Assembly (NCBI RefSeq): GCF_042679085.1
Contig: NZ_JBHTLQ010000004.1
Location: 62,001-126,000, forward strand
Source: Phenylobacterium conjunctum
GTDB lineage: Bacteria > Pseudomonadota > Alphaproteobacteria > Caulobacterales > Caulobacteraceae
Direction of reading: 5' to 3'
Length of the DNA stretch: 64,000 nt
Below, one piece after another: positions 51,366 to 60,006 of the stretch. The translations under genes were made by a program, and so were the position numbers. Numbering within the stretch: position 1 is the first letter of the stretch; each line of letters opens with the position of its first letter. The notes under the pieces were generated by a model that was not told where the DNA came from, did not search any database, and saw only the letters and a list, made by a program, of their open reading frames with translations.

Positions 51366-51552
51366 GCCCGCTGGTTAGCGGAATCGCTGCCGCAAGGGGA
51401 GCCGCAATCGAGTCCTGGCGCCAGCTGATGTCGGCATCCGGCGCAGGCGTGTCAGAACGCCACACCACCCGCCGCGGCCTCGCGCAACGGGATACGGTAA
51501 AGGATTGAGACACGTTTCGCGTTCATTCTGCCACCAACCTTAGAGGTGTAGG

Positions 51553-52776
51553 ATGACGGCGTTCACCCAGGCGCAGCTCGACGAGGCCCTCAACGCGCAC
51601 GAGCGGTTCGTGAACCGCGCCGGCGGCGGCATGCGTCTGATCCTGCGCTACACGGTCCTGGACGGCCTGGATCTCGCCGGGCGGGATCTCCGCGAAGTGG
51701 ATCTCAGCGCCTGCAGCCTGGTGGGCTGCGACCTACGCGTGGCGCGGCTGGATCAAGCCGTCCTGTTCGGCTGCGACCTTTCCCAGGCGGACCTGACCGG
51801 GGCGACCCTGGTCCGCGCTGACCTGCGCGGCACCGTCCTGTGCGGCGCGAACCTCACCGGCGTCGACATGACCGACGCCGACTGCCGGCCGGGCAAGGTG
51901 GTGCAGAACTCCGGCGACAACACCCTCAACAGCGGCGAGGGCCCGGCGACGGACGCCACCGGCGCGGTCCTGCAGCGGGCTAGTCTGGATCGCAGCACCG
52001 CCGACAACGCCGACTTTTCCGACTGCGCCCTGGTGGACGCCAAGCTGTCCGGCGCCAAGCTGAAGAACGCCAGCTTCGAGAGCGCCACCCTCGACGGCGT
52101 CGACCTGAGCGGCTCGAACCTGGAGGGCGTCGAGCTTTCCGGCGCCGTGCTCAAGAACGTCAACCTGAAAGGGGCGGTGCTCAAGGACGCCAAGACCAAG
52201 GGCGTGATCCGCGAGCCCAGCAAAGAGGCCGTGGCCCGTCGCCCCATGCTGCTCGAACGCCTGTCCAGCCACCAACTCTGGCGGATGACTGGCGGCGCCC
52301 AGGGCGCCCAGGCCGATGTGCGCGGCGAGGACCTGCGGGTGGTGGACGACGTCCTGGTCGGCGGCGAGTTCGTCGGCCTGCAGGCGGCCAACGCCATCCT
52401 CATCGGGCTTGACCTGTCGCGCGCCAACCTGCTGGCCGCCGACCTGAGTGGCGCGGACCTGCGTGGGGCCCAACTGGACGGCGCGGACCTGCGCGGCGCC
52501 GACCTGTCGCGCGCCAACCTGTCCAAGGCCTCCCTGCGCGAGGCGACCCTCGTCGACTTCACGCTTGGCGAACAGGTGCGCCCCATCCGCCTGAGCGGCG
52601 CGCGCCTGCGCCATGCCGACCTGCGCGACGCCACCTTTGACGCCCGGCGGCTGGAAGAGGCCGACACCATCGGGGTGATCCTGGAAGATCCCGCCATCGA
52701 GGCCCTGCCCGACCCCTTTGCCGAGGCCATGGCCGAAGCGGCAGACGAGCCGTCGGACCTGCAGCAGACCGCCTGA
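51553..52776 (+). CDS. Pentapeptide-repeat protein
   Basis: 407-aa protein with two arrays of A(D/N)LxX repeats forming right-handed beta-helices: about 35-115 and about 135-200 (LSGAKLKNASFESATLDGVDLSG), and a third stretch about 270-335 (ADLSGADLRGAQLDGADLRG). A helix-like region (about 205-260, EPSKEAVARRPMLLERL) separates them. No signal peptide. Function is unknown; pentapeptide proteins often act as scaffolds. The array at 52400-52530 has near-identical DNA units. Confidence 0.85.
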   Translation: MTAFTQAQLDEALNAHERFVNRAGGGMRLILRYTVLDGLDLAGRDLREVDLSACSLVGCDLRVARLDQAVLFGCDLSQADLTGATLVRADLRGTVLCGANLTGVDMTDADCRPGKVVQNSGDNTLNSGEGPATDATGAVLQRASLDRSTADNADFSDCALVDAKLSGAKLKNASFESATLDGVDLSGSNLEGVELSGAVLKNVNLKGAVLKDAKTKGVIREPSKEAVARRPMLLERLSSHQLWRMTGGAQGAQADVRGEDLRVVDDVLVGGEFVGLQAANAILIGLDLSRANLLAADLSGADLRGAQLDGADLRGADLSRANLSKASLREATLVDFTLGEQVRPIRLSGARLRHADLRDATFDARRLEEADTIGVILEDPAIEALPDPFAEAMAEAADEPSDLQQTA

Positions 52777-52868
52777 CCCGATCCGCGTCTCGGCCGGCTT
52801 GCCCCGCAGAAGCCTCGCCCTTAAGCCTGGATCCAGACCCGGATCCACCGGGCGCTTTGGGAGGCACC

Positions 52869-54044
52869 ATGTCCAGATCCACATTGCGGCTCGCCGCGGC
52901 CCTTTGCCTGTTCGTCGCGGCCGCGGGCCCGGCCCTGGCGGCTGACAAGCCCGCGGGCGGCGCGGCGGTCCTCTCCTGGACGCCCGACGAGCAGAAGTGG
53001 GGCTACAAGCACATGGAGGAGATCAATCCCACCCATGTGTTCAAGCGTGGCGCGACCGTCCACGCTCTGCCGATGGCGCAAACCCAGATCGACCCGAAGT
53101 GGACCCACGACGGCAAGACCTGGGACACGGCCAGCTACATGGCCGCCATGCGCACCTCCGGCGTGCTGGTCCTGAAGGATGGCAAGGTCATCCTCGAGCG
53201 CTACGGGCTGGACCGGGGCCCCAACGACCGCTGGACCTCGTTCTCCGTGGCCAAGTCGGTGACCGCGACCCTGGTCGGGATGGCGGTCAAGGACGGCTAT
53301 ATCAAGAGCCTGGATGACCCGGTCACCACCTATATCCCCAAGCTCACCGGCCCCGGCTATGCGGGCGTGACCGTGCGCCAGCTGATCACCATGACCTCGG
53401 GCGTGAAGTGGAACGAGGACTACACCGACCCCAATTCCGATGTGGCCAAGGTGGGCTTCTCGTCGGATGAGGCCGGGGTCAATCCGGTAGTCAGCTACAT
53501 GCGCAAGCTGCCCCGCGAGGCCACCCCGGGAACCAAGTTCGTCTACAAGACCGGCGAAACCGACCTGGCCGGCATCCTGGTCTCCAGCGCCACCGGCAAG
53601 ACCCTGTCCGCCTATCTGTCGGAAAAGCTCTGGGCCCCCTACGGCATGGAGCAGGACGGGATCTGGATGGATGACATCGCCGGGCATGAGCGCGGCGGCT
53701 GCTGCATCTCCATCACCCTGCGCGACTATGCCCGCATCGGCCAGTTCATGCTGGATGGCGGCAAGATCGACGGCAAGGATGTCCTGCCCGACGGCTGGGT
53801 GGCCGACGCCACCGCCGCCCACGTGACGCTGCCCCCTGAGTCGGGCGAGACCGGCTATGGCTACTTCTGGTGGCTGATGCCCGGGGGCTATTCGGCCCAG
53901 GGCATCTTCGGCCAGCAGATCATGATCTATCCGAAGGAACGCTTGGTCATCGCCATCAACTCCGCCTGGCCCCGCGCTACCGGCCGCGACCTCTGGGGCG
54001 CGCAGGCGGTGTTCAACGAGGCGATCCGGGCGGCGGCGAAGTAG
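52869..54044 (+). CDS. Exported class C beta-lactamase-like serine hydrolase
   Basis: 391-aa serine hydrolase with a signal peptide (ending GPALAA). The nucleophile motif is SVAKS (FSVAKSVTATLVGM); the second motif is YKTGETDLAG, where a tyrosine replaces the usual YxN; the C-terminal part has FGQQIMIYPKERLVIAINS. It resembles 6-aminohexanoate-dimer hydrolase and class C beta-lactamase relatives, and could act on peptides, esters or amides. GGGAGG precedes the ATG at 52869. It follows the pentapeptide gene on the same strand, 92 bp away. Confidence 0.88.
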   Translation: MSRSTLRLAAALCLFVAAAGPALAADKPAGGAAVLSWTPDEQKWGYKHMEEINPTHVFKRGATVHALPMAQTQIDPKWTHDGKTWDTASYMAAMRTSGVLVLKDGKVILERYGLDRGPNDRWTSFSVAKSVTATLVGMAVKDGYIKSLDDPVTTYIPKLTGPGYAGVTVRQLITMTSGVKWNEDYTDPNSDVAKVGFSSDEAGVNPVVSYMRKLPREATPGTKFVYKTGETDLAGILVSSATGKTLSAYLSEKLWAPYGMEQDGIWMDDIAGHERGGCCISITLRDYARIGQFMLDGGKIDGKDVLPDGWVADATAAHVTLPPESGETGYGYFWWLMPGGYSAQGIFGQQIMIYPKERLVIAINSAWPRATGRDLWGAQAVFNEAIRAAAK

Positions 54045-54060
54045 GACCAGGGGCGGCGGC

Positions 54061-57000
54061 TCAGGCCGCCTCCCACGCCGTCCAGAGCTTGGCTTCGTCG
54101 GTCTTGGCCACCTTGATCGAGGCCTCCTTCACCGGGCCGAAGCCGCGGATCCCTTGCGGGACCTGGGCGATCTGGACGGCCAGGGCGGTCCGTTCCGGGG
54201 TCAGGCCGGCCAGCAGCTTGTCCAGGCCGGCCTCGTAGTCGGCGATCAGGGCGCGCTCGGTCTTGCGTTCCGCATGGCCGCCGAAGGGGTCGAAGGGTGT
54301 GCCGCGCAGGCCCTTCAACTTCGCCAGCACCGGGAAGCCCCACCTCAGCATCCAGCCGCCGAAGGCGATCTTCTTGGGCCGGCCGTTGGCGTCCGTGGGC
54401 GAGAAGATCGGCGGCGACAGCAGCACCTTCATCTTGCCGCCCTTGAAGGTCTCGCCACGGGTCTGGTCGAAGCGGCCGTCGGCATAGAGGCGGGCGACCT
54501 CGTACTCGTCCTTGTAGGCCATCAGCTTGTAGAGGTTGACCGCCACGGCCCGGGTCAGGGCGTCCGAGCCCTTGGCTGAAACCTGTTCGATCCGGCGCAG
54601 GTAGCGGTCGGCATAGGCCTGGTTCTGATAGGCGGCCAGTTCGCCCGCGCGATGGGCGATCAGCGCGTCCAGGGCCATGGTCTCCGGGGTCGGGACATCG
54701 GCCTCGGCGGCGCCGCGCTTGGACGGGTCGTGCGCCACCTGGCGGCCCAGTTCGAAGGCCTGGAGGTTTTCCTCGGCCGCCACCCCGTTCAGGCGGATGG
54801 CGCGGTAAAGGGCCCGGCTGGAGACCGGGATCAGGCCCTTCTGCCAGGCGAAGCCCAGCATGATCATGTTGGCGTAGATGGCGTCGCCCATGCGGGTCTC
54901 GGCCAGGTGGTGCGCGGGGCACTCGTCATAGGCCTTGGTCGCCGCGGTGATGCGGCGGGCCATGTTCCCGGCGTCGAAGCGCACGTCGCGGTCGGTGACG
55001 AAGTCAGCGGTGGGGGCGAAGTCCTCGTTGCCGCAGGCCACGGTGCGGTCCTTGGCGTAGAGGGCCAAGGCGTCCGGACCCGCCGCCGAGAGGATGTCGC
55101 AGGCCACCAGCACATGGGCCGAGGCCGCGGGAACCCGGCCGCCAACCACCGTCTCCTCGGTCTCGCCGATGCGCACATGGCTGAACACCGCGCCGCCCTT
55201 CTGGGCCAGGCCGGTCATGTCCACGACGGAGGCCGCGCGGCCGTCCACGTGGGCGGCCATGGCCAGGATCGAGGCCGTGGTGGTGACGCCCGTGCCGCCG
55301 ATGCCGGTGAAGACGATGTTGCGCACGCCCTCCAGCGGCTGGAACTCCGGCAGCGGGGTCGAGTCGGCGGTAAGCGCCGGCAGGGCCGTGGCCTGGGCGT
55401 TCTCCGCGCCCTCGATCGTCACGAAGGACGGGCAGAAGCCCTGCAGGCAGGAATAGTCGGTGTTGCAGCTGGACTGGTTGATCCGCCGCTTGCGCCCGAA
55501 CTCGGTGTTCAGCGGCTCGACCGAAACACAGTTCGAGGCCTTGGAGCAGTCCCCGCAGCCTTCGCAGACCAGGGGGTTGATGAACACCCGCTTGGTGGCG
55601 CTCTCCATCGACCCGCGCTTGCGGCGGCGGCGCTTCTCGGTGGCGCAGACCTGATCGTACAGCAGGACCGTGGTCCCGGGGGTGTCGCGCAGCTCCTTCT
55701 GCACGGCGATCAGCTCGCTGCGCGGGCGCACTGTGACGCCGGGCGCGAGGTCGGTGACGCCGTCATAGCGGGTGGGGTCATCGGCCACGATGATAATCTT
55801 GGCGACGCCTTCCGCCGCCAGCTGGCGGGTGATCTGGGCCGGGGTGAAGCCGCTCTCGGCCCGCTGGCCGCCGGTCATGGCGACCGCGTCATTGAACAGA
55901 AGCTTGTAGGTGATGTGGCTGCCGGCGGCGATGCTGGCCCGCACGGCCAGCGAGCCCGAGTGGTTGTAGGTGCCGTCGCCCAGGTTGGCGAAGACGTGGC
56001 TTTCCGTCGTGAAGGGCGCGGAGCCCACCCAGGTCAGGCCCTCGCCGCCCATGTGGCTGTTCAGGTCGGTGGAGGGATCGGAGAAGCTGGCCATGTAGTG
56101 GCAGCCGATCCCGGCCAGGGCGCGGGAGCCCTCCGGCAAGCGGGTCGAGGTGTTGTGCGGACAGCCCGAGCAGAAGAACGGCTTGCGCTGCTGCTCGGCG
56201 GCCAGGGTCACGGCGGCCATGGAGGCGGCGGAGACGCGGGCCAGGTAGTCGTTCACCCGGTCCATGTGCGGCCCCGGCGGCAGGCGGTCGGCGATCGCCA
56301 GGGCGACTTCGGCCACCGACAGGGCGCTGAGCTCCGAGAGCAGCGGATTGCCGTTCTCGTCAGTCTTGCCGATGATCCGCGGCCGGGCGTGAGCTGGCAG
56401 GTCGTAGAGGGCGGCGCGGGCCTGGGTCTCGATCAGGGGGCGCTTGTGCTCAATGACCATCAGGGTCTCGAGGCCGGCGGCGAAGGCCTTCAGGCCTTGC
56501 GGCTCCAGCGGCCAGGGCATCCCGACCTTGTAAATCGAGACGCCGAGGCTGGCGGCCTCCTCCAGGCTGATGCCCATGGCCGCGAAGGCCTCGATGACGT
56601 CCTTGTAGGCCTGGCCCTGGCAGACGACGCCCAGGCGCGGCCGGGCGGCCGGCAGCACCACGCGGTCGATGCGGTTGGCGCGGGCGAAGGCGAGGGCAGC
56701 GGGGATCTTCAGGGTCCGCAGCCGCCGCTCCTTGTCCAGCGGCTGGTCCTTGAGCCGGATGCCCAGGCCGCCAGACGGAATGGCGAAATTGGCGGGTGTC
56801 GCGATCTGGTGGCGCTTCAGGTCGACGTCGATGGTCGCGCCCGAATCCATGGTGTCGGCCAGGGCGATCAGCCCGACCCACAGTCCGGAGAAGCGCGACA
56901 TGGCGTAGCCCATCAGGCCGTAGTCCAGCACCTCCTGCACATCGGCCGGCGACAGCACCGGCATCTCGAAGTCCTGGAAAGCGTATTCCGACTGGCTGGG

Positions 57001-57465
57001 CAGGGTGGAGGACTTGCAGGTGTGGTCGTCGCCGGCCACGGCCAGCACCCCGCCCTTGCCCCAGGTCCCGGCGAAATTGGCGTGCTTGAAGGCGTCGCCG
57101 GTGCGGTCGACGCCGGGCGCCTTGCCGTACCACATGCCGAATACGCCATCGAACCTGGCGCCCGGGAACAGGTTGGCCTGCTGGCTGCCCCAGACGGCCG
57201 TCGCCGCGAGGTCCTCGTTCAGGCCCTCCTTGAACACCACCTCGGCGGCCTTGAGATGCTTGGCGGCGCGGTGGGCCTGCTGGTCCAGCCCGCCCAGGGG
57301 CGAGCCCCGATAGCCCGACAGGAAGCCTGCGGTGTTGAGCCCCGCGGCCTGGTCCAGGCGCTTCTGATCCATGAGGACCCGCAGCAGGGCCTGGACGCCG
57401 GTGATGAACACCCGGCCTTTATTGAGCAGAAATTTGTCGTCTAGCGTCACTTCAGTGTGCCGCAT
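54061..57465 (-). CDS. Indolepyruvate ferredoxin oxidoreductase, fused alpha-beta form
   Basis: 1134-aa enzyme oxidising 2-oxo acids from aromatic (or branched) amino acids to acyl-CoA with ferredoxin as acceptor. The N-terminal part carries pyruvate:ferredoxin oxidoreductase domains (GFLSGYRGSPLGG), the TPP-binding segment is GIGCHYMASFSDPSTDLNSHMGGEG, followed by a 4Fe-4S site in CEGCGDCSKASNC and CNTDYSCLQGFCPSFV. The C-terminal gamma-like domain follows (VFTGIGGTGVTTTASILA). Fused forms of this size occur in alphaproteobacteria. It is divergent from an Lrp/AsnC regulator, which probably controls it. Confidence 0.95.
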   Translation of the reverse strand: MRHTEVTLDDKFLLNKGRVFITGVQALLRVLMDQKRLDQAAGLNTAGFLSGYRGSPLGGLDQQAHRAAKHLKAAEVVFKEGLNEDLAATAVWGSQQANLFPGARFDGVFGMWYGKAPGVDRTGDAFKHANFAGTWGKGGVLAVAGDDHTCKSSTLPSQSEYAFQDFEMPVLSPADVQEVLDYGLMGYAMSRFSGLWVGLIALADTMDSGATIDVDLKRHQIATPANFAIPSGGLGIRLKDQPLDKERRLRTLKIPAALAFARANRIDRVVLPAARPRLGVVCQGQAYKDVIEAFAAMGISLEEAASLGVSIYKVGMPWPLEPQGLKAFAAGLETLMVIEHKRPLIETQARAALYDLPAHARPRIIGKTDENGNPLLSELSALSVAEVALAIADRLPPGPHMDRVNDYLARVSAASMAAVTLAAEQQRKPFFCSGCPHNTSTRLPEGSRALAGIGCHYMASFSDPSTDLNSHMGGEGLTWVGSAPFTTESHVFANLGDGTYNHSGSLAVRASIAAGSHITYKLLFNDAVAMTGGQRAESGFTPAQITRQLAAEGVAKIIIVADDPTRYDGVTDLAPGVTVRPRSELIAVQKELRDTPGTTVLLYDQVCATEKRRRRKRGSMESATKRVFINPLVCEGCGDCSKASNCVSVEPLNTEFGRKRRINQSSCNTDYSCLQGFCPSFVTIEGAENAQATALPALTADSTPLPEFQPLEGVRNIVFTGIGGTGVTTTASILAMAAHVDGRAASVVDMTGLAQKGGAVFSHVRIGETEETVVGGRVPAASAHVLVACDILSAAGPDALALYAKDRTVACGNEDFAPTADFVTDRDVRFDAGNMARRITAATKAYDECPAHHLAETRMGDAIYANMIMLGFAWQKGLIPVSSRALYRAIRLNGVAAEENLQAFELGRQVAHDPSKRGAAEADVPTPETMALDALIAHRAGELAAYQNQAYADRYLRRIEQVSAKGSDALTRAVAVNLYKLMAYKDEYEVARLYADGRFDQTRGETFKGGKMKVLLSPPIFSPTDANGRPKKIAFGGWMLRWGFPVLAKLKGLRGTPFDPFGGHAERKTERALIADYEAGLDKLLAGLTPERTALAVQIAQVPQGIRGFGPVKEASIKVAKTDEAKLWTAWEAA

Positions 57466-57607
57466 CGCAAATTCCTTCCTTTTTGGGCTCCCTAAAGAAC
57501 CCGCAAGATCATATAAGTTCGCCGCAATTGCTTACCAAAGGCATGCCCCGGCCAACCGGTTCCGGGGCAAGAAACGCGCGCATATCCCGCCTGAGCAGGA
57601 GGAAAAC
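57466..57607. promoter_or_regulatory. Divergent promoter region between the oxidoreductase and AsnC regulator genes
   Basis: 142 bp separating the two starts. The Lrp/AsnC-type protein is expected to bind here. No unambiguous operator can be named. The AGGAGG site at 57597-57602 belongs to the regulator. Confidence 0.45.
57597..57602 (+). promoter_or_regulatory. Ribosome binding site fixing a TTG start
   Basis: Perfect AGGAGG five bases before the TTG at 57608, marking the true start of the regulator although the reading frame is open for 79 codons upstream. Confidence 0.8.
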
Positions 57608-58105
57608 TTGTCCGAGGCCCTCGACGCCGTCGATGCTAAGATCCTGGATCTGATCCAGCACGACGCAGGTTTGTCCGTCGCCGAGATCGCCGACCGGGTC
57701 GGTTTGTCCTCCAGTCCCTGCTGGCGCCGCATCAAGCGCCTGGAAGACGCGGGCGTCATCCAGCGCCGGGTGACCATCCTGGACCGGGAAAAACTGGGCC
57801 TCAACTTCGAGGTCTACTGCACAGTCAAGCTCTCCCTGCCGACCAAGGACAACCTGGAATCCTTCGAGCAGGCCATCGCCAAGCTGCCGGAGGTGGTCCA
57901 GTGCGCCACGGTGACCGGCGCGGCCGACTACGAGCTGCGCGTCGTGACCCGCGACATGCACGCCTTCGACGACTTCCTGCGCGACAAGATCCTGGGCCTG
58001 GGCCTGGTGTCGAACATCGAAAGCCGCATCGTGATCCGCGCGGTGAAGAACACCACGGCCGCGCCGCTCGGCCTGATCAGCCCCTATGTGAGCGCGCAGG
58101 GGTAG
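57608..58105 (+). CDS. Lrp/AsnC family transcriptional regulator
   Basis: 165-aa regulator: N-terminal winged helix-turn-helix (about 5-60, DAKILDLIQHDAGLSVAEIADRVGLS then SPCWRRIKRLEDAGVIQ) and a C-terminal RAM/ligand-sensing domain (about 70-150, with VTGAADYELRVVTRD). Such regulators usually sense an amino acid and control a neighbour; here the divergent indolepyruvate oxidoreductase. The start is TTG with a perfect AGGAGG. Confidence 0.93.
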   Translation: MSEALDAVDAKILDLIQHDAGLSVAEIADRVGLSSSPCWRRIKRLEDAGVIQRRVTILDREKLGLNFEVYCTVKLSLPTKDNLESFEQAIAKLPEVVQCATVTGAADYELRVVTRDMHAFDDFLRDKILGLGLVSNIESRIVIRAVKNTTAAPLGLISPYVSAQG

Positions 58106-58123
58106 GCGTCGCTCGCTCCCAGG

Positions 58124-58247
58124 GGTGTCATCCCGGTTTTCGCGTCAGCGAAAGACCGGGACCCATAGACACAGATCTATCCTGTGAAACCCCGCGCGTA
58201 TGGGTCCCGCACTTCCGCGGCTACGCCGCTCCATGCGGGATGACACC
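58124..58247. repeat. Palindromic mobile-like intergenic repeat, copy 2
   Basis: 124-bp element with perfect 12-bp terminal inverted repeats GGTGTCATCCCG (58124-58135) and CGGGATGACACC (58236-58247). A nested perfect pair GGGACCCATA (58158-58167) and TATGGGTCCC (58199-58208) and small inner hairpins give a cruciform shape. The same design, inverted, is at 20420-20532. It lies between the AsnC and pirin genes. Confidence 0.85.
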
Positions 58248-58311
58248 GCGCCTCTTTCGTTCAAGCCCGTCCACGCTCTAGGGTCTAAGCCTGCCGGATC
58301 AGGAGGACCCC

Positions 58312-59211
58312 ATGATCGAACTCGTCATCGACCAGCGCCGCCGCGACCTCGGCGGGTTCGAGGTCGGCCGTGTCCTGCCCTTCCACAGCCACCGGATGGT
58401 CGGCCCCTTCGTGTTCTTCGATCACATGGGGCCGGTGGACTTCCAGGCCGGCTTCCCCCGCAGCGTCGATGTCCGCCCGCACCCGCACATCGGCCTGTCC
58501 ACCGTCACCTATCTCTATGACGGCCGCATCACCCACCGCGACAGCGTGGGCGCCCACCAGGTGATCCAGCCGGGGGAAGTCAACTGGATGACCGCCGGGC
58601 GCGGCATCACCCATTCGGAACGCTTCGAGGACCTGCGGGCGGACGGCGGGCGCATGCACGGCATCCAGGCCTGGGTCGCCCTGCCCGATGGCCAGGAAGA
58701 GATCGACCCCAGCTTCGCCCACCATGGCGTGGACGACCTGCCCACCTATGAGAGCCCGGACGGCATGTGGGCGCGCCTGATCGCCGGCAAGGCCTTCGGC
58801 GCCGAGGCCAAGGTCAAGACCCACTCGCCGATGTTCTACGTGCACTGGCGCCTGGCCGCCGGCGCCAAGGCCCAGCTGCCGGCCGAGTATCCGGAGCGCG
58901 CGGCCTATGTCTCCGAGGGCGAGGTCGAGGTGGACGGCCACGGCTATGGCGCGGGCAAGATGCTGGTCTTCAAGCCGGGCCAGCCGGTGGTCTTCACCGC
59001 CAAGACGCCCGCCATCGTCATGCTGCTGGGCGGCGAGCCGGTCGGCCCGCGCTTCATCGACTGGAACTTCGTCTCGTCGTCCAGGGAGCGGATCGACCAG
59101 GCCAAGGCCGACTGGAAGGCCGGCCGCATGAAGCTGCCCGACGCCGACGACCAGGAGTTCATCCCCCTGCCGGAGACGCCCCCCCCGGCGACGCCGAACC
59201 CGATGTCGTAG
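58312..59211 (+). CDS. Pirin-family protein
   Basis: 299-aa bicupin. Metal ligands are expected in RPHPHIGLSTVTY (two histidines), the HSERF segment and the following glutamate, as in pirin, which binds iron. Some bacterial pirins have quercetinase activity or modulate pyruvate dehydrogenase; the role here is unknown. AGGAGG precedes the ATG. The C-terminal 20 residues are proline-rich. Confidence 0.93.
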   Translation: MIELVIDQRRRDLGGFEVGRVLPFHSHRMVGPFVFFDHMGPVDFQAGFPRSVDVRPHPHIGLSTVTYLYDGRITHRDSVGAHQVIQPGEVNWMTAGRGITHSERFEDLRADGGRMHGIQAWVALPDGQEEIDPSFAHHGVDDLPTYESPDGMWARLIAGKAFGAEAKVKTHSPMFYVHWRLAAGAKAQLPAEYPERAAYVSEGEVEVDGHGYGAGKMLVFKPGQPVVFTAKTPAIVMLLGGEPVGPRFIDWNFVSSSRERIDQAKADWKAGRMKLPDADDQEFIPLPETPPPATPNPMS

Positions 59212-59218
59212 CGATCAT

Positions 59219-59369
59219 CCTTCTCCCCTTGTGGGAGAAGGTGGCCTGGCGGAGCCAGGTCGGATGAGGGGTCTCTGGACCTTGCCAAGGGTACGCTAGA
59301 GCTGCGGAACGGGTGATCGACCCCTCATCCGTCAGCTTCGCTGACACCTTCTCCCACAAGGGGAGAAGG
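59219..59369. repeat. Large palindromic intergenic repeat
   Basis: Perfect 25-bp inverted repeats at 59219-59243 and 59345-59369 (outer ends CCTTCTCCCC and GGGGAGAAGG). A second perfect 13-bp pair lies inside: CGGATGAGGGGTC (59261-59273) and GACCCCTCATCCG (59319-59331). It sits between the convergent pirin and pgsA genes and may act as a two-way terminator. Not related to the GTCATCCCGG family. Confidence 0.85.
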
Positions 59370-59376
59370 GACTTTG

Positions 59377-59997
59377 CTACTCCGTCAGCGCCTTGCGCAT
59401 CTGCTCCCAGTACTGGGCGCCGGTGATCAGGGTGATGATCGTGGCCAGCCATAGCAGGCCGTGGACGAATACGGTCACCGGCAGGCGCACGGTGGGATCG
59501 GCGGTGAGGTCGAAGGCGCCCCAGGCCGCCAGCAGCAGTTCGCCGCCCAAAGCCACGAGTTGAAGCGTGGTCTTCCACTTGGCGAGCAGGGTCACCGGCA
59601 GCTTAATCCCCTTGCCGGCGCCGACCTCGCGCAGGGCGCTGACCGTGAATTCCCGGAACAGGATCAGGCCCGCCGGCAGGACCACCATCGGCTGGGGGCC
59701 GAGCGCCAAAAGGCCCAGGACCGCGCCGGCCACCAGGACCTTGTCGCCGATGGGATCGAGGATCGCGCCCCAGACGGTCACCGCGTCCAACTTGCGGGCC
59801 AGCCAGCCGTCGAAGAAGTCGGTGACCGCGGCGATGACGAACGCCCAGAAGGCCCAGCGCTGCAGGGCGAACTGCTGGGGCACGGTCAGGCTGTCGCCGA
59901 AATAGGGCACGGCGCCGGCGGCAAGCGCCAGGGCCACGAACATGAACAGGGTCAGGACCAGGCGGCCGGCGGACAGGATGTTCGGGATCGACTTCAT
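59377..59997 (-). CDS. pgsA: CDP-diacylglycerol-glycerol-3-phosphate 3-phosphatidyltransferase
   Basis: 206-aa membrane enzyme making phosphatidylglycerophosphate, the precursor of phosphatidylglycerol and cardiolipin. The CDP-alcohol phosphotransferase motif DFFDGWLARKL...LDPIGDK has the expected DG, AR, D and D residues. Four or five hydrophobic helices follow. It lies 9 bp after uvrC on the same strand, the usual uvrC-pgsA arrangement. Confidence 0.95.
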   Translation of the reverse strand: MKSIPNILSAGRLVLTLFMFVALALAAGAVPYFGDSLTVPQQFALQRWAFWAFVIAAVTDFFDGWLARKLDAVTVWGAILDPIGDKVLVAGAVLGLLALGPQPMVVLPAGLILFREFTVSALREVGAGKGIKLPVTLLAKWKTTLQLVALGGELLLAAWGAFDLTADPTVRLPVTVFVHGLLWLATIITLITGAQYWEQMRKALTE

Positions 59998-60006
59998 GCC
60001 GTCTCT

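Noticed and set aside
52400..52530. Tandem DNA repeats as a non-coding repeat
   Set aside because: They are the in-frame pentapeptide repeats of the gene at 51553.
54652..57444. 930-aa plus-strand frame opposite the indolepyruvate oxidoreductase
   Set aside because: Antisense shadow; no domain, low-complexity product.
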